Source of the DNA: Mastigamoeba balamuthi
Lineage: Eukaryota; Evosea; Mastigamoebida; Mastigamoebidae
Reading direction: 5' to 3'
DNA length: 59,298 nt
Assembly: GCA_902651635.1 (NCBI GenBank)
Contig: CACRSC010000075.1
Location: forward strand, 57,281-116,578
Both the position numbers and the translations under genes were made by a program. The notes below the pieces were generated by a model, which was not told the DNA's origin, ran no database searches, and saw nothing but the letters and a program-made list of their open reading frames with translations. Positions 20,701 to 32,692 of the stretch are shown here, piece by piece (positions within the stretch are counted from its first letter, which is position 1; every line of letters begins with the position of its first letter).

Positions 20701-23700
20701 GATCGAGGCGGCAGAGTTGTTGTTGACGAGGAGGTAGAGCAGGGGCAGCAGCTTCTCGACGGTGCACGTCTCGTTCTCGAGGATCCCGGCGGCGAAGGCG
20801 CGCAGCAGCGACGAGATGCACTTGGTCATCTCGACGTCGACGGCAGCGCCGCGCGCGAGCTCCGACAGCGGCGAGAGCACGGCACCGACGGCGCCAAACG
20901 CCTCGTCGGGCGTCCCCAGCGACACCAGCCGCGCCAGGTTGCCGAACGCCGCCGAGACATTGGCGGGGCGAGAGTTGTTGGAGCGCGAGTTGGTGATGGA
21001 CCGCGTGGCCTCGCTGGTGGGGTGGGTCGGGCGCACGAGAGGTCAGTTGTGTGCCGCTGCGAATAGCGTCGCTTTCGGGGTCTCCGCGCGGCAAAGCCCC
21101 ATCCCTCGCAGTTGTGTCCAAGGCTCCCGGAGCTCGGATGTCTCTTTCCGCAGCGATTCAATCGATTTGTGCCACGGGCGGACGCCATACGGACGCCCGC
21201 AGCACTTTCCCTTAACGCAACAGCAGAGCAAGGCACGACAATGGAAAGGAGGCAGGGGGAAGGGGTGCGGACCTGACGAGGACGTCGCAGACGCTGCCGG
21301 CGGTGACGGTGGCGAGCATCTCGGAGCCGTTGTTGGCGAGGGCCGAGAGCAGCAGGCACGTCGTGTGCGCGAGCGTGTCCAGGTGGCGCCCCTGCTTGAG
21401 CGCCGCGCGCAGGGCGCCCAGCACGAGCCCGAACCTCTGCGCGCCCATCGTCTTGGTGACGTCCATCAGCGCCATCTTGGCCTCCTCGCGCACGTGCTCC
21501 TCCTTGGCCATCAGCGTGTTGCACAGCAGCGTCACCAGCTGCGACGTGATGAACGCCGTCGCGCGCGACGCCGGCGTGATCGAGACCAGGCGGATGACGG
21601 CGCGCGACAGCTGCGTGCGGCCGCTGCCCAGCTCGACCTCGCGGTGCGCCCGCAGCTTCTCGAGCAGCATCGGGATCAGCTTCGTCAGTATGTCCCTCCT
21701 GACCGCCTCGGGGCCCTCGTCGTCGTCCTCCTCCTCGTTGTCGAGGTCAGACCCCAAGTCCTCATCATCCTCGTCCTCCTCTTCGTCGTCCTCGTCGCCG
21801 AGGGCGGCGTTCTCGTCCGCTGCCTTGTCCTCGGCGGGCTCCTCCTCGTCCTCGCCCTCCGTCTTCTTCCGCTTGCCGCTGCGGGTCGTCTTCTTGACGC
21901 CCTTCTTCGCCTCTTCCTCCTCCTCCTCCTCATCGTCGCTCTCCTCGCGCACCTCTGCCGAGAGCAATTGCACGACATAGCGGCTATTATCAGCGCACTA
22001 ACCAGAGGGAAAACGGTGCCCGAAAGGGCATCGGGAGATGGCCGGGGGCTGCGGACCGTTAAGCGAGGGAGGGGCGGGCTTCTCGAGGACGGTGCCGATG
22101 TCGAACGTGATGCACAGCGGGGCGTCGGGCTCGCCGCGCGCAGCGTCGATCGACTCCTTGACCTCGCGCTCGTTTGACGGCGCCTCCGCGACCTCGTAGT
22201 GGAAGTTCTCCACCGCCTCGCACATGCACCTCACGACGGAGTTCTCCAGCACCGGCTGCGCCCACGCAAAAACCCCCCGTTAGTTCTCGGAGTCAATCGC
22301 CTGGGTCTGGAAAACAGAGCCACCTTCTTGACGGCCATCTTGGTCATGCGAGTCAGCGAGTCCACGTAGCCGAGCCAGCCCAGCGCGCGGTGGCAGGCTC
22401 CCACAGCGGCCGCCGCCGCGTCGCGCGTGGCCTGCTGCTCCTCGTCGTTGGTCTCGACGAGCGCCACGCGCAGGAAGACGGGAATGAACAGCCTCGAGGC
22501 GCGCTCCGCGCTCGTCAGCCGGCCCTCGGCGGCCACCGCGCGGAACCTCTCGGTGGCGCGCCTGCGCACGGCGAGGTTGGGGTCGGCCCAGTCGCGCCAG
22601 AAGTTGGTCTGCTCGACCTGCGCCGAGGGCTTCGCCGAGTCCGCGCCCGCAGCGTTCTTCTCGCGGAACGCGATGCGCGGCCTGCGCGAGCCCGTGCGCG
22701 CGCGCTTCTCGGGCGGCGCCGCGGCGTCGCAGGCGTGGCCGGGGACCTCGGCCTCGTAGCTCTCGGCGAGGGCCGCGATGTCGGGGAACTGCGTGGGGAA
22801 GCTGGTGCCGACCTGCTCGAGGACGCGGCACCACGAGTCCTCGGCGCCGTCCTCGCCCCGGAACAGCGCCGTCGACGCGTGGCCGACGACGTAGCGGAAG
22901 ACCAGCTGCGGGGCCAGCTTGGGCGCGCGCTCGGCGACAAAGGCCACGACGCGGCAGAGCGCGTGGACGGCGTTGTCGCGCGTCAGGCGGTCGGCGTCGG
23001 CGGCGAAGAAGAGCAGGTTGCTGACGATGGGGTCCAGCGACTGCCCCGCGCCGACGAGCGACTGCAGGGCCCCGCCCTCGGCGATGCGGCGGTAGGCCTC
23101 CTGCCGCGCGTCGTAGTCGGCGTCGCCCGCGACGCTGTGCGCGCTGTCGACGGCGTTGATGCCCGCCAGCAGCGGCGCCACGTCCGCGAGCCACGGCGCG
23201 ACGCCCGTCTCGGCCAGCGTCGTCAGCAGCGCGCAGAGCGCCACGCGCGACGACGAGCTGCGCACGACCGAGAACAGCGACGTCAGCTTGGGCACGAACG
23301 GCCGCATGTCGAGCTGCCCGCCGCGCGCGAGGCTCTCCATCGCCGCGAGAAGCCGCTGGACGGCCTCGTCGGCCTCGGCCTCGCTCTCGTGCCGCCCGCG
23401 CACAAACGCCAGCAGCGTCTCGGCGAGGTCCTTGGCGGGCCTGCCCGACGTCGCGAGGTCCGTCCCGACGCTGCCCAGCGCCGCCAGCAGCCGCGCGCGC
23501 AGGTCCGCCAGCGGCGTGCTGGTCCTGCGGCGGCCCGTGGCCCCGACGACGGCGCGCGCCGAGGCCAGCAGCGCCGCAGCCGAGTCGACGACGAGCGCCG
23601 AGGCGGCCTCGCGGACCTCGGGGTCGTCGGACTCGCGCGCGGCAACAACGGCCTCGAAGCAGCCCAGCGCCTCCGAGGCCGTCTCGACGTTCTTGGCGCT

Positions 23701-26700
23701 GACGGCGGCCGACACGTACGTCAGGACGCCCGAGAGCACGCCCGTGCGCGGCAGCGCGGCGACGAGCTCCGTGTGGTCGCAGACCTCGACGATGAGGCCG
23801 AAGAGCGCAGGGGGGCTGGGGTTCTTCTTGGCGTCGAGCAGCGCGTAGTAGGGCCGCAGCGCGGCGAAGAGCTTCGCAGAGGCCTCGCGCGTGTAGCAGC
23901 GCGGCGCGTCGGACGCGAGCTGCGTGGCCAGGCGGACGGCGGCGGCCCTGACGTCCGAGAACGGGCACGCGGCGCAGTCGGCGGCGGCGTCGAGCACGCG
24001 ACTGAGCTGCTCCGTGTCGGCGTGCGGGGCCAGCGGCTCGACGGCGGCGGCGACGAGGCCCAGCTGGCTGAGCAGCGGGCGCGCCGTCTCCTTGCCCGCG
24101 TCCTCGAGCATCATGCGCAGCGGCGCCAGCAGGCGGTCGAGCACACGTGGGACGCCCGCGGGCCCGAACGACGAGAAGTACTGCATCACGGTGCTGCGCG
24201 TCTGCGTGGGAGTGCCCTTGGTGGCGTTGCGGCTCGAGCGGAAGAGCGCGGGGTAGAGCAGGTGCGAGAGCAGCTCCATGGCCTCGGGCAGCAGCGCGGG
24301 CGAGACGACCTCGGGGTCCGAGACGACAAAGAGCCCGAGCTCCTCGTGGAACGTGCGCGGCGAGAGCAGGCGCTCGAAGCGCTCGCGCAGGTGCACGGCC
24401 GCCGGCACGCGCCAGGCCACGAGGCACCTGAACGCCATCTCCTGCAGCTTGGCGTCGCGGCTCTCGAGCAGCGCCACAAAGATCTCGCGCAGGCGCCGCG
24501 TCTGGCAGACGTTGGACGGCGCGCTGAACTTGGAGAAGAGCTGCAGGAAGTTCATCAGCCGCGCCGACGCCGCGCGCTGCCCGATGCGCGCCTCGGCGAT
24601 GGGCCGCCCGCGCGACGTCAGCTTGCGCCCGCGGCCGGCGCGCGAGGCCTCGCTCCAGCGGCCGAAGAGCGCCTCGGGGTTGGCGTCGACAAAGTCGGTG
24701 AACATCGGCACGACTACGCGCGAGTGCTGCGACTCGATCAGGTCCGCCAGCGCCTCGACGGCCTTCCACAGCTCCGTGTTGAGCGTCGCCGCGTCGGTCG
24801 AGGCCTCGTCGCGGCCCGACACGCACGCGCGAGCGAAGAGGTCGCCCAGCGGCTCGAACGCGTTGATGGGCACCGCCCTCGCCGGGAACATGGCCTCGAT
24901 CGACGTGTCCCTGCTCGGTCCCGGAGCCGCCTCCTCTTTCTCGTCGTCGTCGTCCTCCTCCTCCTCCTGTGCCGCGGCGTCTGGCATGTCCTCGTCGTCG
25001 TCGTTCTTGGCCTTATCGCTGGTATCCTTGTGGGAGGTTGTTTCCGTCTTGGGCTTCTTCGCCGGGGGCTCGTCTGCCTCGGCGTCGCTCTCGGGAGTGG
25101 GGAGGTCTGCGGTGTCCTCATCCTCCTTCTCCTCCTCCTCGCCGTCGCCACGTGCTGCATGGGAGGCGTCGTTGATGGCCTGCTCGGACTTGAGGACCTG
25201 CGGCCAGAAGACGTCCCAGAACTGCTTAAAGTCCGCGCGGGCCAGCGACTCCATGGCGACGCGGGCGACGGGCCACACGGGGCTGAGCTTCGTGTGCATG
25301 ACGCCCATCAGGAAGTGCGCGGCGAACACGGCGCAGCGCTTGGGCAGCATCCCCGCGCGGACACGGCGCTCGACAAACTCGATGCCCAGCGTGATGTCGC
25401 CCATCGTCGAGAGCTGCAGCGGCGACTCCTCGACCTTGAGGCACGCGTCCAGAATCTCGAGCTCCTGCTCCGACGCGAGGTACCGCAACACCTTCAGCGT
25501 CCTCGCGCGCAGTGGCCTCGACGGAGACAGCCTACGTGTCGCGTTCCAGGCGGTCAGCGCAAACAACTCACAGCAAGTCCGCCAACACTGAGAAAGGGGG
25601 CTCACAGGTTCTCGCGAAGGACGGGGCAGAGCTCGTCGTAGAGCGACAGGGTGTCGGGGCGCCTGTCGCCGAGGGACTGCAGGAAGTTGCCAGCAGTCTC
25701 GAGGACGCGGGCATCAGACGGCCTCGCACGCAGGAGCGCCGCGCAGTGCGGCACGAGGGCGGCGGCCTCCTCGCGGGCGCAGAGCTGCGAGAGCGTCGCG
25801 AAGCACTCGGACACGATGACCGACGGCTGCGGGCCCTCGGGCCAGTCCTTGACCGTCGCCATCGCGGCGTCGAGCAGCTTGCGCAGCTCGACGCCGGCCT
25901 GCTTGTCCCTGGGCTGCAGCGACAGCGCGCAGAGGTACCCCCACAGCTCCGCGAGGTCGCCGTCCCACCGCAGAGACGCCGCGAACCCCGCGACGGCCTT
26001 GCGCAGCGCCGGCGTCACCGCGCCGAGCGTCGTCAGCGGGGGCACTCCCGCGGGCTCGGCGACGGCGGGCGTGGGGTCCGCGGGGTCGGGCTCCGGGGGC
26101 GGCGGGCTGTAGACCGAGATGAGGAACGAGGCGACCTCGCTGGTCGCCGTGGGCCCTACCTGCGCGATGTACTTGGCGAGCTCGCCCCTGAACAGCGTGT
26201 TGAACGCGTCGGCGTCGCCGTACGCGGCCTCGGTGCACATGCCGAGCACGACGCGCGGGCACTCTGCCAGCTGGAACGGCGCGCTGCAGAGCCTCGCCAT
26301 CTTCTGGGAGGCCCCGGGCGCGGGCGGCAGCGTGTAGCGCATGCACGCGACGCGGCGCACGAGCTCGAGCGCGGCGACGCGCGTGGCGTCGGGGCAGCCC
26401 TCGCAGCGCAGCAGCGCGGGGCGCGAGAGCACAAGAGCCATCTCGAGCACGCAGTCGTCGTCCTGGGGCACGGTGGACCCGCTCCTGTAGGCCAGCCAGC
26501 TGTTGGCCACCGCCGCCACAAACGCCGCCTGCACGGGCCTGGGCGACTGCTCGCCCGCCACGCGCTTGGCCTCTGCGAGCAGCACCGGCCACACAGAAGC
26601 GCACTTGACGCTGCGCACGTGCTTCTGCATCAGGCGCACCATCTCCCACACGGTCCGGAACCTCCTCTCGGGGTCTGCGCAGCGCAGCCGTCAGCGCTGT

Positions 26701-27874
26701 CGAGAGAGAGAGAGAGAGAGAGAGACACACACACACACACGGAGAGACGCAGAGACAGAGAGAGGGAAGGGTGAGGGCGCTCTCACAGGGGGCCGAGTCG
26801 TGGGCGTCGAGCTGCGCAAGGGCCGCCGAGAGGAACTCGGGCATGCGCGAGTGGAAGGCGCCGCGGACGCCCTTGACGACCTCGAAGAGCAGCGCGCCGA
26901 CGCCCTCCGCGAACTCCTCCGCGCGGGCCTCGGGCGCCGAGTCGACGTGTGCCGCGAAGGCGGCCATCAGCGCGGGCACGCTGGCCCTGGGGGCCCTGCG
27001 CAGCAGGAACGAGGCGCTCTCGCTGGCGAAGCGCCGGACAAAGGGGCGGCGGTGGGCCAGGAGGTCCTTGTACCACTCGAAGACGCCCAGGAAGCCCTCG
27101 ACGAGCTGGCGCTGCAGGTGCTTGAACATGTAGGCGACGGCCGTGAAGGCGTCCTCCATCAGCTCCGGCTGGGCCACGTCCAGCAGCTCCTTGGCGATCA
27201 GCTCCACAAACCCGCGGAAGTGCGGGAAGAAGTCGCCCTGCAGGTCCCTCGCGAACTGCGCGAGCACACTGGGCGGGCGGGCAGGCGGTCAGGGTCACGG
27301 CGACTGATGACATCAGTAATTCTGGGAATTGGCGGACTCGAGCAGGGGCTTCAGGGCGAGCGAGCCCGGCACGCGCAGGTGCCTGGCCAGCGCCGCGGCG
27401 AAGTTCTGGGCGTTGTGCAGCAGCAGCGGCAGCGAGCGCGCCATGGGGATGAGCTCCGCCGAGGCCGCCGCGTAGTGGCCCGTCAGGTTGAGCTCGCGCC
27501 ACTTGGCCAGCGCCTCGTTCGTGAACGTCCGCGCGCCCTCGTCAGGCGCCTCTGCGGGCGCCTGGCCCGTGCGGAACACGTCCACCGAGATCTTGTCGAT
27601 CCTCTCGGCGAGCTTGATGAACTGTGCGCGCGTTGCGTTCGTGTTGCAGGCAGGTCAGCATTTTCCCGATCGAATTGGCCGATTCAATTGGCAATTTGCG
27701 TGCCCTGAAGGTGTTCTGGCGCGGCGCGGCGGGGGCCAGCGGGGCGTCGCTGTCGGACGAGTCCCAGTCGTCGGACGAGTACTGGGCCTCGGGGTCAAAG
27801 GGCGCGGGCTGCGGAGACGGCGGCCGCTCCTCGTCGTCCACGGCGCCGTTGATCAAGCGCTTCCGTCGCACCAT
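17775..27874 (-). CDS. UTP20: UTP20/DRIM homologue, HEAT-repeat scaffold of the SSU processome
   Basis: UTP20 is a giant alpha-solenoid of the U3-containing small-subunit processome in the nucleolus, needed for 18S rRNA maturation. Thirteen exons: 27874-27704, 27621-27338, 27268-26787, 26674-25606, 25531-22325, 22256-22057, 21954-21273, 21013-20700, 20629-20374, 20206-19645, 19581-19427, 19325-19220 and 18914-17775. They total 8628 nt, exactly 2875 codons plus a stop (human protein about 2785). Hallmarks include ALAKWRELNLTGHYAAA, FARDLQGDFFPHFRGF, HLLAEFGLRILQDLLKQNK and NLSYEHAEGRMASLEVLHQM. Several junctions bisect conserved blocks. Two acidic linkers (about 24.9-25.1 kb and 21.7-21.95 kb) and a basic Gly/Arg-rich tail (GGRGGRGGRGGFGRGG), ending with IDRLRHRYF, suit a nucleolar protein. 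Intron 1 appears to start GCACGC, and four introns start GTCCGC. It is head-to-head with BUD23. Confidence 0.93.
18915..19219 (-). other. UTP20 intron 12, AT-rich
   Basis: A 305-bp intron, GTGCAA to TTTACAG, is strikingly AT-rich inside an otherwise GC-rich gene. It contains several short open frames on both strands that I do not regard as genes. Confidence 0.7.
26700..26763. repeat. GA/CA microsatellite in UTP20 intron 3
   Basis: An uninterrupted (GA) run passes directly into a (CA) run and then imperfect GAGA. It lies wholly inside the intron 26675-26786. Confidence 0.9.
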
Positions 27875-28066
27875 CTCGTCTCTGTGTGTTGTGGTGTCGC
27901 TTTCACAGGCGCCGGAAACGCTGCCTCGTGCGCCGCAGCGTGGGGGTGGGGATTTGAATGCAGGAGAGAAGATTGCGTCACGTGATGACCTCAAGCCCGG
28001 AGAAAATATCTTCGTCAGTATCTGCATCAGTGGCAAGAAAATCTGCCCCGCGCGTGCGCTTGAAAG
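27875..28066. promoter_or_regulatory. Shared divergent promoter of UTP20 and BUD23
   Basis: The two ATGs are 192 bp apart and face outwards, so both promoters must lie here. A perfect palindrome, TCACGTGA (27978-27985), containing the E-box CACGTG, sits near the middle. I see no TATA box. CACGTG is bound by bHLH factors of Myc/USF type in other eukaryotes; its use here is inference. Confidence 0.6.
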
Positions 28067-29262
28067 ATGTCGCGGCCAGAGCACACAGCGCCCCCTGAGA
28101 TCGTACGCGCCCTCCCCGCCGCGCGCGTACTCGCGAACTCACCACTCGCCCCCGCCCCCGCGCCAGTTCTACAACGAGGAGATGGCGGACAAATGTACAC
28201 CACACACCCCCTCTGAAATAATTGAATCTTCTCCGCCCGAATGAATCTCTTCTGCTGCTGCTGGCAATGCGCTCGCTGCTCGGCACGGGGAGTGACGACG
28301 CGCGGCGACTGCAGACGCCTCGAGCTCGCGGATGATGGAGATCCAGTCGACGATGACGGAGCGGGCGGTGGAGCTGCTGAACGTGCCCGAGGACTCGCCG
28401 CCGCTGCTGCTGCTGGACCTGGGCTGCGGCTCGGGCCTCAGCGGCGACATCCTCAGCGAGATGGGCCACCAGTGGGTCGGCCTCGACATCAGCAGCTCGA
28501 TGCTGAGGATCGCGCGCCAGCGGGAGGTCGAGGGCGACGTCTGCCTGCGGGACCTGGGCCAGGGGCTGCCCTTCCGCCCGGGCACCTTTGACGGGGCCAT
28601 CAGCATCAGCGCCCTGCAGTGGCTCTGCAACGCCGACAAGGCCGAGCACAACCCCATCCGCAGGCTCCGCACCTTCTTCGAGACCCTCTTCGCCGTCCTC
28701 AAGCGCTCGGCCCGCGTCGTCTTCCAGGTGCCTCTCTCTATCTCTCTCTCTCTCTCTCGATTCGGATTCAATTGAGGCGAGTTTCTCAACGAGCGCCTCG
28801 TGCACGCAGCTCTACCCAGAGACGCCGCAGCAGATGGAGATGATCACCGCGGCTGCCATGAGGGCCGGCTTCACGGGCGGCCTCGTCGTCGACTACCCCA
28901 ACTCGACCAAGGCCAAGAAGTGCGAAACTGCTGTCCTTTTTGTGCGGCTGCTCTCTGTTCTCACGTGTGCTCTGCTGCTGCTGCTGCTGCTGTTCCTCCT
29001 CCTCAGGTACTACCTCACTCTGTTCGCGGGGCCTGCGCCGCCGAACTTCAAGGAGCCCAAGGCTCTGGGCACGGAGGACGGCGAGCAGCACTCGGCGCAG
29101 TTCACGTCGGAGCGCGAGGGTGGGCGCGGGCGCAAGCGCAGGCACCAGGAGACCAAGGGGCGCGACTGGATCCTGCAGAAGAAGGAGTACCAGCGCAAGA
29201 TCGGCAAGGACGTGCGCCCAGACTCCAAGTACACAGGCCGCAAGCGCCAGAGAGCGTTCTGA
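28067..29262 (+). CDS. BUD23: BUD23/WBSCR22 homologue, 18S rRNA (guanine-N7) methyltransferase
   Basis: Bud23 uses S-adenosylmethionine to methylate a conserved guanine in 18S rRNA, working with the activator Trm112, and is needed for 40S export. Five exons: 28067-28102, 28167-28194 (only 28 nt), 28315-28727, 28810-28919 and 29007-29262. They sum to 843 nt, or 280 residues. The start [22 protein letters not shown] is the family's N-terminal signature and is recovered only if the 36-nt and 28-nt exons are spliced. The SAM-binding motif is [15 protein letters not shown]. Other family blocks are [20 protein letters not shown] and the basic C-terminal tail ([18 protein letters not shown], then [10 protein letters not shown]). 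Donors are GTACGC, GTACAC, GTGCCT and GTGCGA. It is transcribed away from UTP20, a partner in the same pathway. Confidence 0.95.
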
Positions 29263-30033
29263 AGAGACTGCACAACACCGGGCCTACTCCCATACGAACT
29301 GTCCTTGGTCCCGTCCGCAGCTTGCTTTGTTTTCACAACACTCTCTGGGGTAGCACGTCAGTTGGCTGACGTGGTGAGATTGGTGACGGGTGGCGTCGCA
29401 GGACACCGGGAATGTGTTTCACAACTGTGTTGGCATTCTCAGACTTGCAGCAGAGTGCCACTCTCTGTCTCATTCCCGTGTTCAGAGCGCCTCCTTATCG
29501 GTGATTCAATGAGATCTAGAATGTATGCGATACTCGTTTGGCAGTTTTCTATCCGAACAAACCCAACAGATTTCCCTCCGGGTTGTGCTCGCCTCTTCAG
29601 CTTCAGCAGCGCACATGATCGTTCTCAGACTGCCGTCCGTGGGATAGGGAGTCGGGCGAATACCGGAACCCGCGGGCAGCATTTGCGCCTGATGGTTTTC
29701 CTCCGCGGTCCAGGCTCTGCCAAAAACGGAAAAGGATCTCCGAAATTTCATGGAGTTCTCGCGCAGTTATCGGTCAGTTTTCTCGGGCAACGCGCGCACC
29801 ATTCTCTGCGCTTTCCTCTTCCCCACAGAGACCACAGAGAATTAAAGGCGTGCGCAGAGCACTCCACGCGCCCCACTCAGCACCCCCGCACTCCCCGCGC
29901 GCGCGCACCCACCCACTGGCGGCCCGCTACCCCGCGCCTGCCCCGTGCGAGCAGAGAGAGAGACGCCCACAGAACGCGGCACCGCAAGACACCACCGCGC
30001 GCACACGACACTCAGAGACAGAGACACCGAGCC
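29263..30033. other. Intergenic DNA upstream of the DnaJ gene
   Basis: No supported gene in about 770 bp. The last 150 bp are GC-rich with CACAC runs. A candidate heat-shock element lies within it and is listed separately. Confidence 0.5.
29742..29759 (+). promoter_or_regulatory. Candidate heat-shock element
   Basis: GAAATTTCATGGAGTTCT reads as alternating pentamer cores GAAnnTTCnnGGAnnTCT: two perfect and two one-mismatch units in correct 5-bp phase. It lies about 275 bp upstream of the DnaJ/Hsp40 start codon, where HSF binding would make sense. This is a motif match only. Confidence 0.35.
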
Positions 30034-31452
30034 ATGGGAAAGACACAACAGCAGCAGCAGCAGCCCCAGCCGCAGGGCGCAGCAGGGCGCTACTACGAGC
30101 TGCTGGGGGTGAACCGCTGCGCGCAGCTTGCCGAGATACGGCACGCGTTCAAGCGGCTGGCGATAGTGTACCACCCCGACAAGAACCCCTCTGCCGAGTC
30201 CCTCTCCAAGGCACGCCCCACACGCCCACCGGCCCTTGGGGGTGAGGGTGGGGAGGGAGGGGGTATCCCGCGGCGAGCCGGCCGCCCGCGTGGTCCTGGG
30301 AGGGCGGCCAGTTAAGAACTCGGGGGTTTTTGGCGGTGCAGCGTTTGTGTCCGCCCCCAGCCGCCTCCTCTGCGGGCGCAGGACGTTGCGCCTGCACGGG
30401 GGACGCTGGATGGCGCGCTCTGTGTGCGTGCGACTGGCCTGGCGGGCCGTCGGGCAGACGGGGGGCAGAGCGATCACGAATGGAATAGGACGGGGGTTTT
30501 TCTGCCTTGATTTCTGGGCGCCCTCGGGTCGTTGGCTTGCGTTTGCCGTTGGTGTCCGCTCGCGTCCAGCGTTTCTTTCCGCCGCGTGCTCGGCCATATG
30601 CGGCACCCCCTCCCTGCCAGCTCGCCAAGCGCCACGCCGACACCCTGTGCCTGGCTGCGGCCTGGGCGTGCGTTGTGCGCTGGGGAGGGTTGTGGTGTGT
30701 GTGCTACGGCTCTTTTTCTTCTTGTCGTCGCCGGTGTGTTGCGTTTCTCCAAACACGTTTCTTTCTGCTCCCTCCCCCCCCAAAGCGGGGGCGGGCACCT
30801 CTGGGGGTAGGCACGATAGGGTGTGCGTGGGTGGCTGTGGGTAGTGCGAAGTAGCGAGCGTCTTTTTCGGGCGATGAGTCAGTTGGCGCTCTCCCCGCGC
30901 TGGCAACCAATTTTTGCAATTTGCGTTGAGGGCGAGCGGAAATGTGATTGCGGGCCCCGCGCCCGGCGCAGCTCCCGGCGGCACCGGCGGCAACTGGGGC
31001 CCCGTGCGGGGCTTCTGTTGTGTCCGGCCACGTCGCAGCGCAGCCGTTACGCGCGCCCTGCTCTTTGGTTGCCACGTTGCCGTGTCTGCCACCGCGTTTT
31101 TACCGCCGGTCTTTTTTTTGCCGGACACTTGCGAAACGACCGTGGAAAGCGAAAAAGAAAATAAACGAACACGACTGACAAGGGCCACACGCCAGTTTGA
31201 GGAGATACACAACGCGTACACGGTGCTGAGCGACGAGGACATGCGGCGCGTCTACGACCTGGCGGGCGAGGCCGGCGTCGAGCACCTGCGCACGGCCCAG
31301 CAGGCCCACTCGCGCGCCTCCCACACCGCGGCCGCCGCCGCCGCCGTCGCCGCCTCGGCCTCTGCCGCCGCCCCCGCGATGTCGGTCCCCGTGCCGCCGC
31401 CCGCGACGGCGTCCCCGCCGCCCCTGGGCAACCCGCTGCCCCCGCAGCAGGC

Positions 31453-31488
<36 letters not shown>

Positions 31489-32692
31489 GCCCCAGCAGAT
31501 GCCACAGCAGCCACAGCAACAGCAGCAGCAGCAGGGAGGGTACCTGCCACAGTACGTGGCGGACCTGATCGCGGGCAAGGCGACGAGGCCGTACAAGGCG
31601 AGCGCGCTGGTGCACAGGCTGCACGTGTCGCTCGAGGACATGTACAACGGGGCGACGCTGCGGTTCGGCGTGCGGCGCGACGTGCCGTGCCCGGCGTGCG
31701 CGGGGCTCGGGGGCACGACGACGGTGCGCTGCCCGCAGTGCGCGGGGGCGCCCGGGGCGAGCGCGTTCTGCACGCTGTGCTCGGGGGACGGCGAGGTGGC
31801 GCTGCCGCAGTACCGCTGCACGGCGTGCAACGGGGCGCGGACGGTCAAGGCGGAGCACTGCATTCAGGTCAAGGTGGAGCGCGGGATGGCGCACGAGCAG
31901 CGCATCACGTACTCGAACCAGGGCGACCAGAAGCCCGGCTCGCAGCCCGGCGACCTCGTGCTGGTGCTCGAGCAGGCGCCGCACGCGCGCTTCAGCCGCA
32001 GCGGCGACGACCTGGTGACGACGTGCGAGCTGTCGCTGCGCGAGGCGCTGTGCGGCTACACGCTGGTCGTGCCGCGCCTCGACGGCAGGCCGCTGGTGCT
32101 GCGCAGCCCCGCCGGCAAGGTCACGCGCCCCGACGACGTGCTGGTCGTCGCCGGCGAGGGCATGCCGCTGCACCGCAAGCCCCTGGCCTACGGCCGGCTC
32201 ATCGTCCGCCTCCGCGTCGCCTTCCCCTCGGACGGCTCGCTGGGGCCCCCGCTGCTCCACCTGCTCGAGACGGTCCTCCCCCCGGCCCGCGACGCCCCGC
32301 ACTGCTCGGCGCCCACCGACCGCGACGCCCCCATCGCCGCCGGCGCCTTCTCGCACTCGAGCAGCGCGGCGCACAGGCGCGTCGTGCGGGCCGCCCAGCA
32401 CGACCCCTCGGGCGACGAGGCCATCGCCGACAGCTTCGAGGACGACTCTGACGAGGCCGCCGGGGCCTCGTCGCAGCAGCGCAAGAGGCGCCGCAGCCCA
32501 GCGCTCCAGCACAGCGGCAACTGCGCGTCGCCCGCGCCCCGGACGCCGGTGCCCGGGCCCGAGCCCGTGGCCGCAGCGGCGTCGCTTGCCGCAGCCGCGG
32601 GGGCGCCGGCACTGCACGCTCACTACGTGCAGCAGCTGCCGAGGGACGGGTGCCCCGGCATGCCGTGGGACTTTGGGAAAGCGATGCCGTGA
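30034..32692 (+). CDS. Type I DnaJ/Hsp40 co-chaperone with Ala/Gln-rich linker
   Basis: DnaJ proteins deliver clients to Hsp70 and stimulate its ATPase. Two exons: 30034-30210 and 31196-32692, giving 557 residues. The intron is long (985 bp) and begins GCACGC after AAG, so it is apparently GC-AG. It splits the J-domain: helix II and the HPD motif (FKRLAIVYHPDKNPSAESL) are in exon 1; helix III (EEIHNAYTVLSDEDMRRVYD) opens exon 2. In place of the usual Gly/Phe region there is an Ala-rich then polyGln linker (about 31330-31540). Four zinc motifs follow: CPACAGLGG, CPQCAGAPG, CTLCSGDG and CTACNGAR. The substrate-binding C-terminal domains include QRITYSNQGDQKPGSQPGDL. An acidic/basic tail follows. 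No CaaX box or signal peptide is present, so a cytosolic or nuclear DNAJA-like protein is likely. Confidence 0.9.
30211..31195 (+). other. Long GC-AG intron in the DnaJ gene
   Basis: 985 bp, starting GCACGCCC and ending CACGCCAG. It contains long spurious open frames because of high GC. No embedded gene or repeat recognised. Confidence 0.65.

Noticed and set aside
20689-20702. GGTTCGATTCCC on the minus strand, a perfect tRNA B-box
   Set aside because: It is the donor end of UTP20 intron 8 (CG|GTTCGATTCCC). No A-box or cloverleaf can be formed around it.
22174-25641. 1155-codon plus-strand open frame opposite UTP20
   Set aside because: An antisense shadow produced by GC-rich codon bias. It has Arg/Gly/Ala-rich low-complexity composition and no motif, and the minus strand matches UTP20 throughout.
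30236-30844. Open frame of 202 codons in the DnaJ intron
   Set aside because: Low-complexity GC-rich translation with no motif. It lies inside an intron fixed on both sides by the J-domain.
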